A stretch of DNA of 64,000 bases, taken from positions 744,001 through 808,000 of the forward strand of contig NZ_JAERQY020000001.1 in NCBI RefSeq assembly GCF_016735495.2, written 5' to 3'. Shown here piece after piece: positions 63,802 to 64,000 of the stretch. A program made the position numbers and the translations under genes. The notes under the pieces were generated by a model. The model was not told the DNA's origin. It ran no database searches and saw only the letters and a list, made by a program, of their open reading frames with translations. Position 1 is the stretch's first letter, and each line of letters opens with the position of its first letter. This DNA comes from Lysobacter sp. MMG2 (lineage in GTDB: Bacteria > Pseudomonadota > Gammaproteobacteria > Xanthomonadales > Xanthomonadaceae).

Positions 63802-64000
63802 GCGATGGATCGCTCTTGGATGGGCGCATCCAGCGCCGCGGGCAGGGTGAAGTGGAAACTCGCGCCCTCACCGGGCGCGGATTCGGCGCGGATGCGGCCG
63901 CCGTGGCGCGCCAGGACGCGGCGCACGCTCGCCAGGCCGATGCCGGTGCCGGGGAACTCGGTGGGCTTGTGCATGCGCTGGAACACGCCGAACAGCTTGC
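63798..64000 (-). CDS. Sensor histidine kinase, C-terminal part (cut by the window)
   Basis: Only the last 67 residues are visible: the ATP-binding end with [19 protein letters not shown] and [15 protein letters not shown], then FHFTLPAA. The pattern LFGVFQRxH...FxGTGIGL is that of phytochrome-like and PAS-type kinases, the usual partners of the following Rcp1-like regulator. The gene continues to the right beyond 64000. Four-base overlap with the next gene. Confidence 0.88.
   Translation of the reverse strand, partial: KLFGVFQRMHKPTEFPGTGIGLASVRRVLARHGGRIRAESAPGEGASFHFTLPAALDAPIQERSIA

Overview
The window is GC-rich DNA packed with short intergenic spacers and looks like a chromosomal segment of a Lysobacter-type member of the Xanthomonadaceae (Lysobacteraceae). 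The inference rests on a subclass B3 metallo-beta-lactamase of the Stenotrophomonas L1 kind, an M2 (ACE-like) peptidase as known from Xanthomonas, the xanthomonad form of MinC, many small signalling operons, and three families of dispersed palindromic repeats between genes. No rRNA, tRNA, transposase, integrase or CRISPR array was seen.

Layout. 1-5.2 kb: end of a B3 metallo-beta-lactamase, a Nudix hydrolase, a dicarboxylate symporter coupled to a GNAT acetyltransferase, and an alkaline phosphatase lipoprotein. 5.3-12.1 kb: purT, a lipoprotein, a four-gene SPFH/Arc/DUF4177 cassette with a perfect palindrome in front, an M15 peptidase, an AlkA-type glycosylase and DUF423. 12.2-18.7 kb: an SRPBCC protein, a DesK/LuxR-type two-component pair, a GNAT protein and minC-minD-minE. 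19-28 kb: M2 dipeptidase, LysR regulator and amidohydrolase, Rieske oxygenase, APC and Bcr/CflA transporters, a VOC protein. 28-32.5 kb: a decapitated YadA-type adhesin remnant back to back with a tandem glycine riboswitch and gcvP. 32.5-36.3 kb: a repeat-rich gap, then a minus-strand set of SAM methyltransferase, DUF4242, ferritin-like diiron protein and exported protein. 36.5-44.6 kb: response regulators, a multi-PAS hybrid kinase, an M1 aminopeptidase and an EF-hand protein.

44.7-48.5 kb is the most foreign-looking part: three genes of lower GC (a GT39 transferase, a GT2-GtrA fusion and a PAP2 phosphatase) that together look like a polyprenyl-phosphate-sugar glycosylation module. The PAP2 reading frame is fused in frame to the tail of a different glycosyltransferase, whose remaining upstream pieces carry deletions and a frameshift. 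I read this as a scar where an incoming segment landed in, or recombined with, a resident GtrB-like gene. Next to it is a response regulator whose frame breaks exactly at the phospho-acceptor aspartate, while its partner kinase is intact.

51-64 kb: a GGDEF diguanylate cyclase, a 2H phosphoesterase, an MBL-fold lipoprotein, a helicase/exonuclease pair that matches the Bacillus MrfAB mitomycin-repair system in order and motifs, a GT4 transferase coupled to a glycogen-debranching-type enzyme, and an overlapping operon of kinase and response-regulator genes that runs off the right edge.

The overall impression is of a core chromosomal region with heavy signal transduction and one small acquired island. 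The best candidates for under-described biology are the SPFH-Arc-DUF4177 cassette, the methyltransferase/DUF4242/diiron set, the MrfAB pair outside Firmicutes, and the gene-fusion scar near 48.0 kb. Distances, motifs and overlaps were read from the sequence; functions are by family recognition without database searches.
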